DNA of 52,289 nucleotides from Candidatus Saccharimonadota bacterium (GTDB lineage Bacteria; Patescibacteriota; Saccharimonadia; Saccharimonadales; Saccharimonadaceae): positions 1 through 52,289 of the forward strand of contig JAFWBV010000008.1 of the NCBI GenBank assembly GCA_017506895.1, written 5' to 3'. Both the position numbers and the translations under genes were made by a program. The notes below the pieces were generated by a model. It ran no database searches. It had not been told where the DNA came from and worked only from the letters and a program-made list of their open reading frames with translations. Below, piece by piece: positions 15,688 to 23,315 of this stretch (position 1 is its first letter; the number at the start of each line of letters is the position of its first letter).

Positions 15688-16473
15688 ATGAAAATATTAT
15701 CCGGCAAAGAACTCGCAGGATTCGTCAAAGCTCGTCAAGAAATCCAAGTCCAAAACATGACCAAAAAACCTACCCTATTAATCATCCGTGACAGTGACAA
15801 TGCTGTTATCGAAAAATATGTTAATCTCAAAATTCGCTATGGCGAAGATATCGGCATAAAAGTTATCGACTATCGTGCTGCCAATGCTACAGATATTGCA
15901 ACTAAGATCAAATCAGCCAACCAAGACAAATCTATCGATGCAATCATTTTACAATTACCAATCATGGATAAAACCAAAACTGACGAACTCTCCGACCTTA
16001 TCAAGCCCGAAAAAGATGTTGACGGTCTCGGCAAAAACAGTCACTACGATTCTGCCACCGCCACCGCTATTCTCTGGCTTTTAACCGGTTACGACATCAA
16101 GCTAGACAACCAAAAAATTGCCTTAGTCGGCCGTGGCAAACTCGTTGGCGCCCCGCTCTATAAAATGCTTACTAATTCAAATCACGATGTTACCATCTTT
16201 CACCGTGGAAGTAATCTAAATGAACTTAACCAATACGATATTATTATTACTGCCACAGGAGTCCCTGGCCTTATTACTAATGAAATGGTTAGACCAGGTG
16301 CAACTATTATTGACGCCGGCACTGCTAGTGAAAATGGCATCTTAAAAGGCGATGTGGATGATTCTGTTAGAAATCGCACCGATCTTACCGCTATCACGCC
16401 AATTCTTGGCGGCGTTGGACCACTTACGGTTACCTGTCTATTTGATCATGTTATTCAATCCGCCAGTTCATAG
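15688..16473 (+). CDS. folD: FolD: methylenetetrahydrofolate dehydrogenase/cyclohydrolase, divergent
   Basis: FolD interconverts methylene-, methenyl- and formyl-tetrahydrofolate. The 261-aa protein retains the Tyr/Lys pair ('EKYVNLKIRYGEDIGI', about residues 33-48), the Gln in 'ILQLPIMD' and the Asp in 'EKDVDGLG'. The Rossmann stretch 'ALVGRGKLVGAPL', 'DIIITATG' and 'GGVGPLT' are also present. The usual PCTPxG segment is replaced by a TATA-type stretch near residue 124, and the protein is shorter than the usual 280-290 aa. It has a TAGGAG Shine-Dalgarno site. A one-carbon role or a changed cofactor preference are both possible. Confidence 0.88.
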   Translation: MKILSGKELAGFVKARQEIQVQNMTKKPTLLIIRDSDNAVIEKYVNLKIRYGEDIGIKVIDYRAANATDIATKIKSANQDKSIDAIILQLPIMDKTKTDELSDLIKPEKDVDGLGKNSHYDSATATAILWLLTGYDIKLDNQKIALVGRGKLVGAPLYKMLTNSNHDVTIFHRGSNLNELNQYDIIITATGVPGLITNEMVRPGATIIDAGTASENGILKGDVDDSVRNRTDLTAITPILGGVGPLTVTCLFDHVIQSASS

Positions 16474-16482
16474 TTATCACAC

Positions 16483-16517
16483 AAAAAGCGAACCCGAGAA
16501 TTCGAGTTCGCTTTTTT
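16483..16517 (+). terminator. Intrinsic terminator after folD
   Basis: AAAAGCGAAC...GTTCGCTTTTTT forms a long stem ending in six Ts. Confidence 0.85.
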
Positions 16518-16543
16518 GTTGTACCACCCGTGAAGCGGTCAAC

Positions 16544-17779
16544 TTATTTCATTAATTCTTTACGACTAGCAACGTAGTAGCCAAGCGTAGTGACAACTGC
16601 ACCAGCGCCAATCGCACCAGTTACAATTGTACCAGCACCAGTACTGACGATTTCAGTAGGAGTTGGCGTAGGATCAACTGGCTTCTCTTTACAAGTTTCA
16701 TCATCATAAGAAACCATTACAGAAGCATCATCCTTATAAACCGACTTATTAACTGTAGCACTTGCCCAGTTTACAAGTTGGTTAGAACCACAAGCAAGCG
16801 AATTATTTACAACTTTACCAGTGAAACGTACATAGGCATTGCCCTTAGCAGAATAACTACCAATATTAATACCAGAAGTAGTTACTGTATTGTCAGCAAG
16901 TTTTACACCTTCTTGATAGTTGGCATTGTAAAGATATGTTGAATCTGCGACATATTCCACATTAGTAGGAAGAATATCACGAATCATCACGTCATTTACA
17001 GTTTCGGCAAGTAAGTTTACGTATTCAATTTGATACTCAACTTCGTCACCAATCTTAGCTTCTACAGATTCGCTCCAAGTTTTAGTACCCTTGATGCGAA
17101 CTTGCTTTGAAACCTTAGCTGCAACCGAGCTGTGAACCTTCACATCGATAGTCACAACACCAGAGTATTCATAACAACCAGGGATTTCACCATTCATAGA
17201 AGTATAACCGACTAAAGCGCCAGAAGTTATAACCTCATTTGGTAAGTTAAAAACACCGTTGTTGTTATTGTACTTAGCGGAACCATCAACATATTCAAGG
17301 TAAACATCTTCGTTAGCATTGAGAGTTACTTCATCCCAGTAACGAGTAGGAGCTGCGTTTGAAGAATCAATGTAGCCAATAATCGTCTGAGACTTAGCAA
17401 CAGTTGTTGGAATTGAGAAAGTAGCTTTTACGCCCTTTGCAATCGCTTCCTCGCCCTTTGGGCTGTTGTTGTGAACAAACAAGCGAATCGTATAAGTTTC
17501 ACCATCTTTCACATTAATCGTGTTAGCATTCCAGGTTTCGACACTAGCGCCAGCTACCTTCGCACCCACGAAATTCTTTTCATCCCCGATTTTACCGTTT
17601 GAAATCGAGTTAAACGTAATAGTGTCTCCAAGATCACCATTGTTAATCTGATCAAGTGTATAGCTAGGACGACCATCATTGGAATCACCCCAAGCCTTCA
17701 CCATCACAGGAGCAAGCGTACCAGCCATTACAATTGCAGCAGCTGAAACGCCAAGCATAGATTTATAAATATTTTTCAT
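16544..17779 (-). CDS. Secreted surface protein with DUF11-like domains and C-terminal anchor
   Basis: The 411-aa protein has a signal peptide (about residues 1-29) and beta-rich domains. Residues about 235-350 ('GDEVEYQIEYVNLLAETVNDVMIRD' split as typical 'YxIxYxN...VxIRDxLP') match the DUF11/conserved repeat type seen in bacterial surface proteins. A Pro/Thr linker, 'STGAGT', a hydrophobic helix and a 'SRKELMK' basic tail end the protein. Four cysteines are widely spaced. The start follows a GAAAGGA Shine-Dalgarno sequence. It is probably cell-surface displayed; the ligand is unknown. Confidence 0.82.
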   Translation of the reverse strand: MKNIYKSMLGVSAAAIVMAGTLAPVMVKAWGDSNDGRPSYTLDQINNGDLGDTITFNSISNGKIGDEKNFVGAKVAGASVETWNANTINVKDGETYTIRLFVHNNSPKGEEAIAKGVKATFSIPTTVAKSQTIIGYIDSSNAAPTRYWDEVTLNANEDVYLEYVDGSAKYNNNNGVFNLPNEVITSGALVGYTSMNGEIPGCYEYSGVVTIDVKVHSSVAAKVSKQVRIKGTKTWSESVEAKIGDEVEYQIEYVNLLAETVNDVMIRDILPTNVEYVADSTYLYNANYQEGVKLADNTVTTSGINIGSYSAKGNAYVRFTGKVVNNSLACGSNQLVNWASATVNKSVYKDDASVMVSYDDETCKEKPVDPTPTPTEIVSTGAGTIVTGAIGAGAVVTTLGYYVASRKELMK

Positions 17780-17884
17780 AAAATTCCTTTCATAGAAAAA
17801 TTATTAATACTATTATTTGTTGCTTTGTCGTAAATTGTTAATTTTCGTCTCTCGCAACCGGATCGTCTCAAATCTCAAACATGG

Positions 17885-17957
17885 GGTGAAGCCCGACGGA
17901 TAAACCGTCGGACTTTTAGAATAATGTACTTGGGCCGTCCCGCCCATGGGCTTCACC
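17885..17957. repeat. Nested inverted repeats between two surface-protein genes
   Basis: GGTGAAGCCC (17885-17894) and its exact reverse complement (17948-17957) enclose a second stem, CCGACGG-ATAAA-CCGTCGG (17893-17911). The stretch GGGCCGTCCC inside is repeated at 17986-17995 within the downstream gene end. It lies just after the stop of the 623-aa membrane protein and may be its 3' processing or termination structure. T-runs are weak. Confidence 0.55.
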
Positions 17958-17975
17958 TTTTGCTATCTCTCTATA

Positions 17976-19847
17976 TTAGTCGGGCGGGCCGTCCCACTGA
18001 CCGGCCGGACTAGTATTTATCGGATTTCCCGTTTCGGCTTCATGGGCCGGCTCGGTAATCTCCGTTGGCTCGTCAATCCCACCATTTCCGGTTCCTTCAT
18101 CGGCATTGTTGTCGACATTAGTCTCCGAAGTGGGTTTAGGAGTAGATGGAGTATTAGGATCTCCACCTACTTGCTGGGAATTGTTAACTTTTTCGAGTTC
18201 ACTCAAGTCCTCCTGATAGTCAGAATAAGACTCCTCGTGGTTCGAATTAGTCGGCAAATCCATAGGCGACTCCGTCGCCCCTACACCGTTGTTTGTATCC
18301 GGCCCTGGGCCAGGATCATCGTTCGGCTCCGTGTTTTCCTTTGGAGCCTTCTCCGGGTCCTTATTATAAGGCGGCGGAGTCGGTGTGGGCTCGGGCGTCG
18401 GTTCCGGCGTAATGTCCGGAGTCGGTGTGGGCTCGGACGTCGGTTCCGGCGTCGGCGGTATCGGCGTAGGTGTCGGAGTTTTATCATAAAACTCCGGACG
18501 TTTATCATGGATATTAAATCCAATGGTAAACAAGCTTACGCTCACCATCTCGCCGTTTCCTGCCTGTGCTTTCGTAATATACGAAAGAATTAAGGCATCT
18601 TTTGTGTACTGGTATTCTGCCAGTATACCGGCACGGTCATTATTTTTGACCGTATCGTTAAGACGCCAGTTTTCACAGGTCGGATATGCGTGCACGCCCT
18701 GATTAACCAGGCGTTCTAAGAACACGCATATTGTCGCGGCATACTGACGATATTCGTCGGTAACGTAAATTGTCTCTTTATCGTCACCGCGATATTCCAG
18801 CCAGTATGAAACGCCGGAATCATTCTTTTGAATGAATTCTGTCATCCACGGGTTCAGCTCGGCAATAGTCTTATCACCGAGCTTTTTGGTGCTCAGAGCC
18901 TTTGCTACAGTCACCCCATAAACGGGATTACGCAAAAGTTCTTCTTGAACTTCGAGAAATTTGCCAGCGTCATCTTCCGATGTAAACCCGAAGGTTAAAG
19001 CATCGGAGAAGCCAGTCGACTCGGTTCTCGCTTTGTCCTGTGGAGTCAGCGAAGAATCGAGAAAGACTTGGGAAATATTTGCATATTTCCCAAGCGTTAA
19101 CTGTTCCAACTCTTCAACGGTCAGTTTATTAACCGTTAAATCGTTCTGAGCGGTTTCAAGATCTTCGGCCGAAACCTTCAGGTCATCCGCTGCTTCAACA
19201 GTCTTCAAACTGGCCCATGGCAGGCTAACCAGCATCGCAATGATAGCGATAGCGCCGATGAGACCCGCCACAGACGCCGCTCCCTTCGCGACCTTTTCTT
19301 TTTTGTTGATCGATCCTAAGAAAAGAATCAGAACAATAATAAAGAAGAAGATCGCAAAGATCAGCATAATCTTCGGTAACACGGTGACTAACCCAGTCAG
19401 AAAACGGTTGTCCCATAGTGTAGACATCATCCACACTACCGACATCATCGTCAGATAAAAGATAATCATTACCGCAAGTAACGGTATAATATCTTTTATT
19501 GCGCCGATGCCATCCTTTTCGTCAGCTGACAGCCTGAGAATATAAATAAACAGGCCAATCATGACGATAAAGAACACTACCGAAATCCAAGCTGCATGCC
19601 AAGCATACAACATGGGGTTTAGATAATTGATTGCACCAATAGTGCAACCAATTGCAAGAGCCCTAATTCGGCCACCCTGAGTAGAGTTACCGAACGTTCT
19701 CTTGAAGAAGAGAACAACCCATCCAAACAGTGTGGTGGGCTTGTCCTTGTCAGCGAGTTTCTCGTTGCGACCTATAGAATCATAAGATACTAAGGCCAGA
19801 AATACGATTACTGCGGGCACTATCGCCCTAATTATGAAATTCATCAT
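17976..19847 (-). CDS. Polytopic membrane protein with large external domain and Pro/Thr-rich tail
   Basis: I chose the ATG at 19847 (623 aa) because GGAGGTG lies 10 nt upstream; the longer ORF reads through a leader hairpin. Residues about 1-215 hold five or six transmembrane helices. A soluble, mainly helical domain follows (about 220-450), then a 'TPTPxPTPEP' repeat segment (about 452-497) and a long acidic, disordered tail. No family is recognised. Base composition is visibly richer in G+C than neighbouring genes, and it shares this and a strong promoter and Shine-Dalgarno site with the 182-aa gene upstream. It may belong to an acquired envelope or secretion-related cassette; this is inference. 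Confidence 0.8.
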   Translation of the reverse strand: MMNFIIRAIVPAVIVFLALVSYDSIGRNEKLADKDKPTTLFGWVVLFFKRTFGNSTQGGRIRALAIGCTIGAINYLNPMLYAWHAAWISVVFFIVMIGLFIYILRLSADEKDGIGAIKDIIPLLAVMIIFYLTMMSVVWMMSTLWDNRFLTGLVTVLPKIMLIFAIFFFIIVLILFLGSINKKEKVAKGAASVAGLIGAIAIIAMLVSLPWASLKTVEAADDLKVSAEDLETAQNDLTVNKLTVEELEQLTLGKYANISQVFLDSSLTPQDKARTESTGFSDALTFGFTSEDDAGKFLEVQEELLRNPVYGVTVAKALSTKKLGDKTIAELNPWMTEFIQKNDSGVSYWLEYRGDDKETIYVTDEYRQYAATICVFLERLVNQGVHAYPTCENWRLNDTVKNNDRAGILAEYQYTKDALILSYITKAQAGNGEMVSVSLFTIGFNIHDKRPEFYDKTPTPTPIPPTPEPTSEPTPTPDITPEPTPEPTPTPPPYNKDPEKAPKENTEPNDDPGPGPDTNNGVGATESPMDLPTNSNHEESYSDYQEDLSELEKVNNSQQVGGDPNTPSTPKPTSETNVDNNADEGTGNGGIDEPTEITEPAHEAETGNPINTSPAGQWDGPPD

Positions 19848-19855
19848 AATTTTAA

Positions 19856-19903
19856 CACCTCCAATTGTGTTTTTCTGGAGGCATCCGCCCCCAGAGTGCG
19901 GGG
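19856..19903 (-). promoter_or_regulatory. Candidate Shine-Dalgarno switch in the leader of the 623-aa membrane protein
   Basis: On the minus strand the ribosome site TGGAGG (19863-19858) can pair with CCTCCA (19881-19876). That same stretch, as GCCTCC, can instead pair with GGGGGC (19892-19887), which can itself pair with CCCC (19903-19900). These mutually exclusive helices are the layout of a translational riboswitch, thermometer or protein-binding leader. No ligand class is recognised. Confidence 0.5.
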
Positions 19904-20006
19904 ACGTAAGGTTAGATAGCAAAATCAGACTTCATTTGAAATCTGAAAAGATCCGATTGTTAATGGTCTTCGTCGTTTTTCAACTCCTAAAACTCAGACT
20001 ACTTTC

Positions 20007-20035
20007 ATTTTATCACACTTTAGCTTTTTTGTCAA
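20007..20035 (-). promoter_or_regulatory. Promoter of the 623-aa membrane protein (TTGACA-17-TAAAAT)
   Basis: Perfect TTGACA (20030-20035) and TAAAAT (20007-20012) spaced by 17 bp, leaving a leader of about 150 nt before the start codon. Confidence 0.7.
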
Positions 20036-20069
20036 TATATATAACATCTTTCACGCTTATGTCTATATG

Positions 20070-20100
20070 AAAAAAGACCCGATATTGCTATCAGGTCTTT
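20070..20100 (-). terminator. Intrinsic terminator after the 182-aa gene
   Basis: Minus-strand AAAGACC-x-GATA-gcaa-TATC-x-GGTCTTT followed by a run of six Ts. Confidence 0.85.
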
Positions 20101-20118
20101 AGTGTACCAAAAGTTACC

Positions 20119-20667
20119 TTAGCACCCTGCCTCGGACGCCTCCTTGACCGTCAACGGTCTTTTCCCGATGCCATTTTCGAGCTTGAACGGCACAATCATA
20201 TCAGCACCGTAATACTCAGCGATAACTCGGTTCTTGATAGGCCAACGTGTTCCATCATGATCCTCAGGGTAGTACACTAAGCAGTCCCCAGTGTAATCTT
20301 TAGTAGGACAATCTCCCAGCAACGAAACCGAAGGAGTTATTCCGCTCCGAGCAACCGGCGAACCGGCTCTGCCCTCAAGATCTTCCACCTTCTTTTCGAG
20401 CCTGGAAATCTTCTTTGCCAGGATCTGAGTATCACCACCAACTTCATTGATCTTGACGTTCAACCTCTTGTACGATTCGATGGTCTCATCCCTCGTATCC
20501 GTGAGTGCCTTGTAGATGTCATCAAGCGTGACCTTCTTTTTGTCGTCCTTGATCCCCGCTTCTTCCTTCAGTTTCTTCGCTTCTTCCGGATCCGTCACGG
20601 TCTCCATTTTGACCGGTTCATACGGCTCCTTTTTCTTATCATCTCTCATAAACATTCTTGACGCCAT
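20119..20667 (-). CDS. Soluble coiled-coil protein, unknown function
   Basis: The ATG at 20667 gives 182 aa and lies 6 nt after a strong GGAGG. A charged, Lys/Glu-rich N-terminus is followed by a helical region with heptads (about residues 45-100, for example 'ILAKKISRLEKKVEDLEG'). A compact C-terminal domain has four cysteines, including one at the very end. There is no signal peptide or membrane span. Together with a perfect consensus promoter, its own terminator and higher G+C than the surroundings, it looks like an independent, well-expressed gene paired with the 623-aa membrane protein downstream. No family is recognised. Confidence 0.78.
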   Translation of the reverse strand: MASRMFMRDDKKKEPYEPVKMETVTDPEEAKKLKEEAGIKDDKKKVTLDDIYKALTDTRDETIESYKRLNVKINEVGGDTQILAKKISRLEKKVEDLEGRAGSPVARSGITPSVSLLGDCPTKDYTGDCLVYYPEDHDGTRWPIKNRVIAEYYGADMIVPFKLENGIGKRPLTVKEASEAGC

Positions 20668-20712
20668 ACAGCACCTCCTTATTTGGTACAAAATTTTTAA
20701 AGAACTTCCGCC

Positions 20713-20741
20713 ATTATATCACACATACTTAATTTTGTCAA
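20713..20741 (-). promoter_or_regulatory. Perfect consensus promoter (TTGACA-17-TATAAT) of the 182-aa gene
   Basis: Both hexamers and spacing match consensus. It shares a GTGTGATA-type spacer end with the promoter at 20007-20035, suggesting related origin or co-regulation. Confidence 0.75.
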
Positions 20742-20827
20742 TACTTACAAAATATAATCAAAATTAATAAACCAAACGCCCCTTAAACCACCAAAAAATA
20801 AGCACAAGTGCTTATTTTCCCTTTCTT

Positions 20828-20902
20828 TGGTGCGGGTAGAGAGAATCGAACTCTCATCTCAAGTTTGGAAAACTTGCATACTAACCACTGTACTATACCC
20901 GC
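20828..20902 (-). tRNA. tRNA-Gly (UCC)
   Basis: A full cloverleaf can be drawn: acceptor GCGGGTA/TACCCGC, anticodon loop TTTCCAA (anticodon UCC) and T-arm GTTCGAT. Discriminator A and an encoded CCA follow. It lies 3 nt downstream of tRNA-His, so the two are probably co-transcribed. Confidence 0.95.
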
Positions 20903-20905
20903 GTA

Positions 20906-20983
20906 TGGGGTGGGATATCGGGATCGAACCGACGACCTTCTGGACCACAATCAGACGCTCTAACCATCTGAGCTAATCCCACC
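20906..20983 (-). tRNA. tRNA-His (GUG)
   Basis: Anticodon loop TTGTGGT gives GUG. The extra 5' G (position -1, at 20983) opposite discriminator C is the histidine identity pair. CCA is encoded. The 20984-21099 stretch upstream holds only AT-rich promoter-like sequence. Confidence 0.95.
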
Positions 20984-21099
20984 ATGAATTCGTAACAGTT
21001 CTACGTCACCGCATATTATTAAGCCACGAAACAATTACTATAATACACTATTATGCTTCAAAAATCAACTCTTCTCTCTCGCCCCTCCCCACTATCAAA

Positions 21100-21735
21100 T
21101 TATTTCGGCAAAAGTAAAAATGCTACCGTACCAGCCGCCGCCCCCAAGATAATAGTAATAATTATAGTCGCAATTAAGCCAGCCTTCTTGTCTTTATCCG
21201 GCTTTTCGATTATCGTTACGGGACCCTTTGTCTCCTCTTTTGGTGGCACAATCTCTTTCTGATAAGCGTTTCTCGATAATGGCCTTTTTACTACTTTCTC
21301 TTGGTTAATAAACGGGCTGTTTGGCATTTTAAAAGTATCTCTTTTTGACTGTTCAGCGCCACGATTTAATGGCTCTATCCGACCAAAATCATCTTCTAAT
21401 CTTGGTTTTTTTCTTAAAATCTTTTTGGCCTTTACGTTTTTTACAGTTTCTTTTTCGTCTTTCTTGTCGTTTAATGGCCTTTTTTCTACCGTACTACCAA
21501 TAAACCTATCATTAAGATCTTGAATTACACCAAAATCTGATTCATTATCGAATTTAAACCTATCATCTGTAACCTTGCCAAATTGTTCACTCGAATCAAC
21601 CCTATTAATCTTTGTAGTCACGCGCGGCACCTGAACTCTAGGCACAGCCTTATAAACATCCTTTTTTGGTACAGGTGGTTTCTCTTTAACAGCAGTTTTT
21701 CGTGCCGGCACAAAATCTATGTATCTTTTATTCAT
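21100..21735 (-). CDS. Basic protein with C-terminal membrane anchor
   Basis: The 211-aa protein is almost entirely charged and Pro/Lys-rich (probably disordered) until a single C-terminal transmembrane helix (about residues 185-208). Such tail-anchored topology leaves the bulk in the cytoplasm. Its start overlaps the tpiA stop by 4 nt (ATGA), indicating translational coupling. The N-terminus contains PxxP-like segments. I recognise no family. Coupling with tpiA may be organisational rather than functional. Confidence 0.75.
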   Translation of the reverse strand: MNKRYIDFVPARKTAVKEKPPVPKKDVYKAVPRVQVPRVTTKINRVDSSEQFGKVTDDRFKFDNESDFGVIQDLNDRFIGSTVEKRPLNDKKDEKETVKNVKAKKILRKKPRLEDDFGRIEPLNRGAEQSKRDTFKMPNSPFINQEKVVKRPLSRNAYQKEIVPPKEETKGPVTIIEKPDKDKKAGLIATIIITIILGAAAGTVAFLLLPK

Positions 21736-22502
21736 GACCTCACTCTCTTTGCCGTACCAATTATATCAATAAATTCTCCCAAAATCAAACTCGACCCACC
21801 AATCAAAAGCCCATTAATGCCAGGCACCATCAAATACGAACCGCAGTTAGACGTATTGACGCTACCACCGAACAAAATCGGCACTTTTTCAGCCAACTTC
21901 GCCCCATAAATATCAGCCAAATTCTTCTTAATCAGTTTTACTACTTCAGCTATCTCGTCAGGCGTAGCCAGTTTTGATGCCTTGGTAGACGAAATCGCCC
22001 AAACCGGTTCATACGCTATAATCACTTTGTCCAAATCGTCATCTGACACATCCCTAAGACCGCCCATCAACTGATCACGAATCACGTCCGAAGTTTCACC
22101 AAATGCTCTCTCTGATTCAGTTTCTCCGATACAAAGAATCGGGGTGATTTTATTACGAATAGCCGCCTCAACTTTTTTTGCAATCATCTTATCATCTTCC
22201 CTAAAAACATAGCGTCTCTCTGAGTGACCGATAATAGCATAGTCCACTATTCCGCGCAATTGCGAAAATGACACTTCCCCTGTAAATGCTCCATAATCAC
22301 GATAAAAACCATTTTGTGCAGCTAATTTAATCTTATGACGATCTACCTGTAAAGATAGCGATTGCAAAGCCAAAAGAGATGGGGCTATCACCACTTCAAT
22401 ATCACGATAATTTGGTAGGTTTTTTAAAATTTTATGAAGATAAATCGAAGCCTCGCCTACGGTAAAGTTCAGCTTAAAGTTGCCCACAATGTAAGTTTTC
22501 AT
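21732..22502 (-). CDS. tpiA: Triosephosphate isomerase
   Basis: TpiA interconverts dihydroxyacetone phosphate and glyceraldehyde 3-phosphate. The 256-aa TIM barrel shows 'GNFKLN' (catalytic Lys region), 'IGHSERR' (catalytic His, near residue 95), 'AYEPVWAI' (catalytic Glu, near residue 168) and 'GGSVNTSN'. 'NFK' replaces the usual 'NWK'. A TATAAT ends 6 nt before the ATG, so the mRNA is predicted leaderless. The promoter overlaps that of the divergent HAD gene. The aldolase gene lies on the other side of the HAD gene, making a lower-glycolysis neighbourhood. Confidence 0.95.
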   Translation of the reverse strand: MKTYIVGNFKLNFTVGEASIYLHKILKNLPNYRDIEVVIAPSLLALQSLSLQVDRHKIKLAAQNGFYRDYGAFTGEVSFSQLRGIVDYAIIGHSERRYVFREDDKMIAKKVEAAIRNKITPILCIGETESERAFGETSDVIRDQLMGGLRDVSDDDLDKVIIAYEPVWAISSTKASKLATPDEIAEVVKLIKKNLADIYGAKLAEKVPILFGGSVNTSNCGSYLMVPGINGLLIGGSSLILGEFIDIIGTAKRVRS

Positions 22503-22508
22503 GTCCCC

Positions 22509-22514
22509 ATTATA
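22509..22514 (-). promoter_or_regulatory. Leaderless-type -10 box (TGT-TATAAT) for tpiA
   Basis: Ends 6 nt before the tpiA start; only 6 bp separate it from the divergent -10 at 22521-22526. Confidence 0.6.
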
Positions 22515-22520
22515 ACATGA

Positions 22521-22526
22521 TATAAT
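22521..22526 (+). promoter_or_regulatory. Extended -10 box (TGA-TATAAT) for the HAD gene
   Basis: Ends 9 nt before ATG. It faces the tpiA -10 so closely that both promoters cannot be occupied at once. Confidence 0.55.
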
Positions 22527-22535
22527 AAAAGTATT

Positions 22536-23294
22536 ATGAAAAAAGTATTAGCATTCGATATAGATCAAACCTTAAATGTCGCCAAAACTCCAATCACAGA
22601 CGACATCGCAGAATTATTAGTCAAATGTTTAGACCATTTTGAAATATGCCCCATCTCTGGTCAAAAATTTGATCAATTTCTCATCCAAATTGTAAATCGC
22701 TTGCCAAACCCTACCGAAGAGCAACTCAGTCATCTACATCTTTTCGTAGCTCAAGGCACTCAATACTACCGTCGTGAAAACGGCGAGTGGAAACAAGTTT
22801 ACAACTACCCATTGACAGAAGAACAAGTCGCCAAAATCACCTCTACTATTGAGCAAGCTGCCAAAGAACTTGGATTTTGGGAAGAAGACAAATTACAGGC
22901 CGGAGATGAAATCATCGAAAATCGTCTCTCTCAAGTTACTTTTTCAGCACTCGGCCAAAAAGCTAGTACCGAAGATAAATACGCCTGGGACCCAGACCAC
23001 AAAAAACGTGAAAAAATCGTTGCGCGCTGCAAAGAACTCAGCCCTGAATTTGATTATGAAATTGGTGGCACCACATCAATCAATGCCATCACCCCAGGAA
23101 TGAATAAAGTTTTTGGCATGACTCACTTGCTAGAAGAATTAAATGTTCAAAAAGAAGATATTCTCTACTTTGGCGATATGACTCAACCTGGTGGCAACGA
23201 TTACCCAGTCGTCCAAATGGGCATCGACACTATCACCGTCCGCAATCATGAAGATACTGCTTTTGCCCTTAGAGGTATTCTGGGTATTCTATAA
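22536..23294 (+). CDS. HAD-superfamily (IIB type) phosphatase, phosphomannomutase-like
   Basis: The 252-aa protein has HAD motif I 'FDIDQTL' (about residues 7-13), motif II in 'PISGQ', a Lys in the cap/motif III region and motif IV 'YFGDMTQPGGNDYPV' (about residues 209-223). The insertion between motifs II and III and the 'GDMTQPGGNDYP' ending resemble eukaryotic-type phosphomannomutase and sucrose-phosphate phosphatase relatives. It is probably a sugar-phosphate phosphatase or mutase; the substrate is not readable. It is transcribed with the downstream aldolase, which also has its own promoter. Confidence 0.82.
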   Translation: MKKVLAFDIDQTLNVAKTPITDDIAELLVKCLDHFEICPISGQKFDQFLIQIVNRLPNPTEEQLSHLHLFVAQGTQYYRRENGEWKQVYNYPLTEEQVAKITSTIEQAAKELGFWEEDKLQAGDEIIENRLSQVTFSALGQKASTEDKYAWDPDHKKREKIVARCKELSPEFDYEIGGTTSINAITPGMNKVFGMTHLLEELNVQKEDILYFGDMTQPGGNDYPVVQMGIDTITVRNHEDTAFALRGILGIL

Positions 23295-23303
23295 CTTATA
23301 TGC

Positions 23304-23309
23304 TATAAT
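23304..23309 (+). promoter_or_regulatory. Leaderless-type -10 box (TGC-TATAAT) for the aldolase fusion
   Basis: Ends 6 nt before the ATG and so supports the start of the long fused protein. Confidence 0.6.
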
Positions 23310-23315
23310 GATTCC

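Noticed and set aside
17946-18593. Arg-rich plus-strand ORF of 215 codons
   Set aside because: Shadow of the Pro/Thr-rich repeat coding region on the other strand.
22502-22536. A regulator binding site between tpiA and the HAD gene
   Set aside because: The apparent symmetry is explained by two opposing TATAAT boxes.
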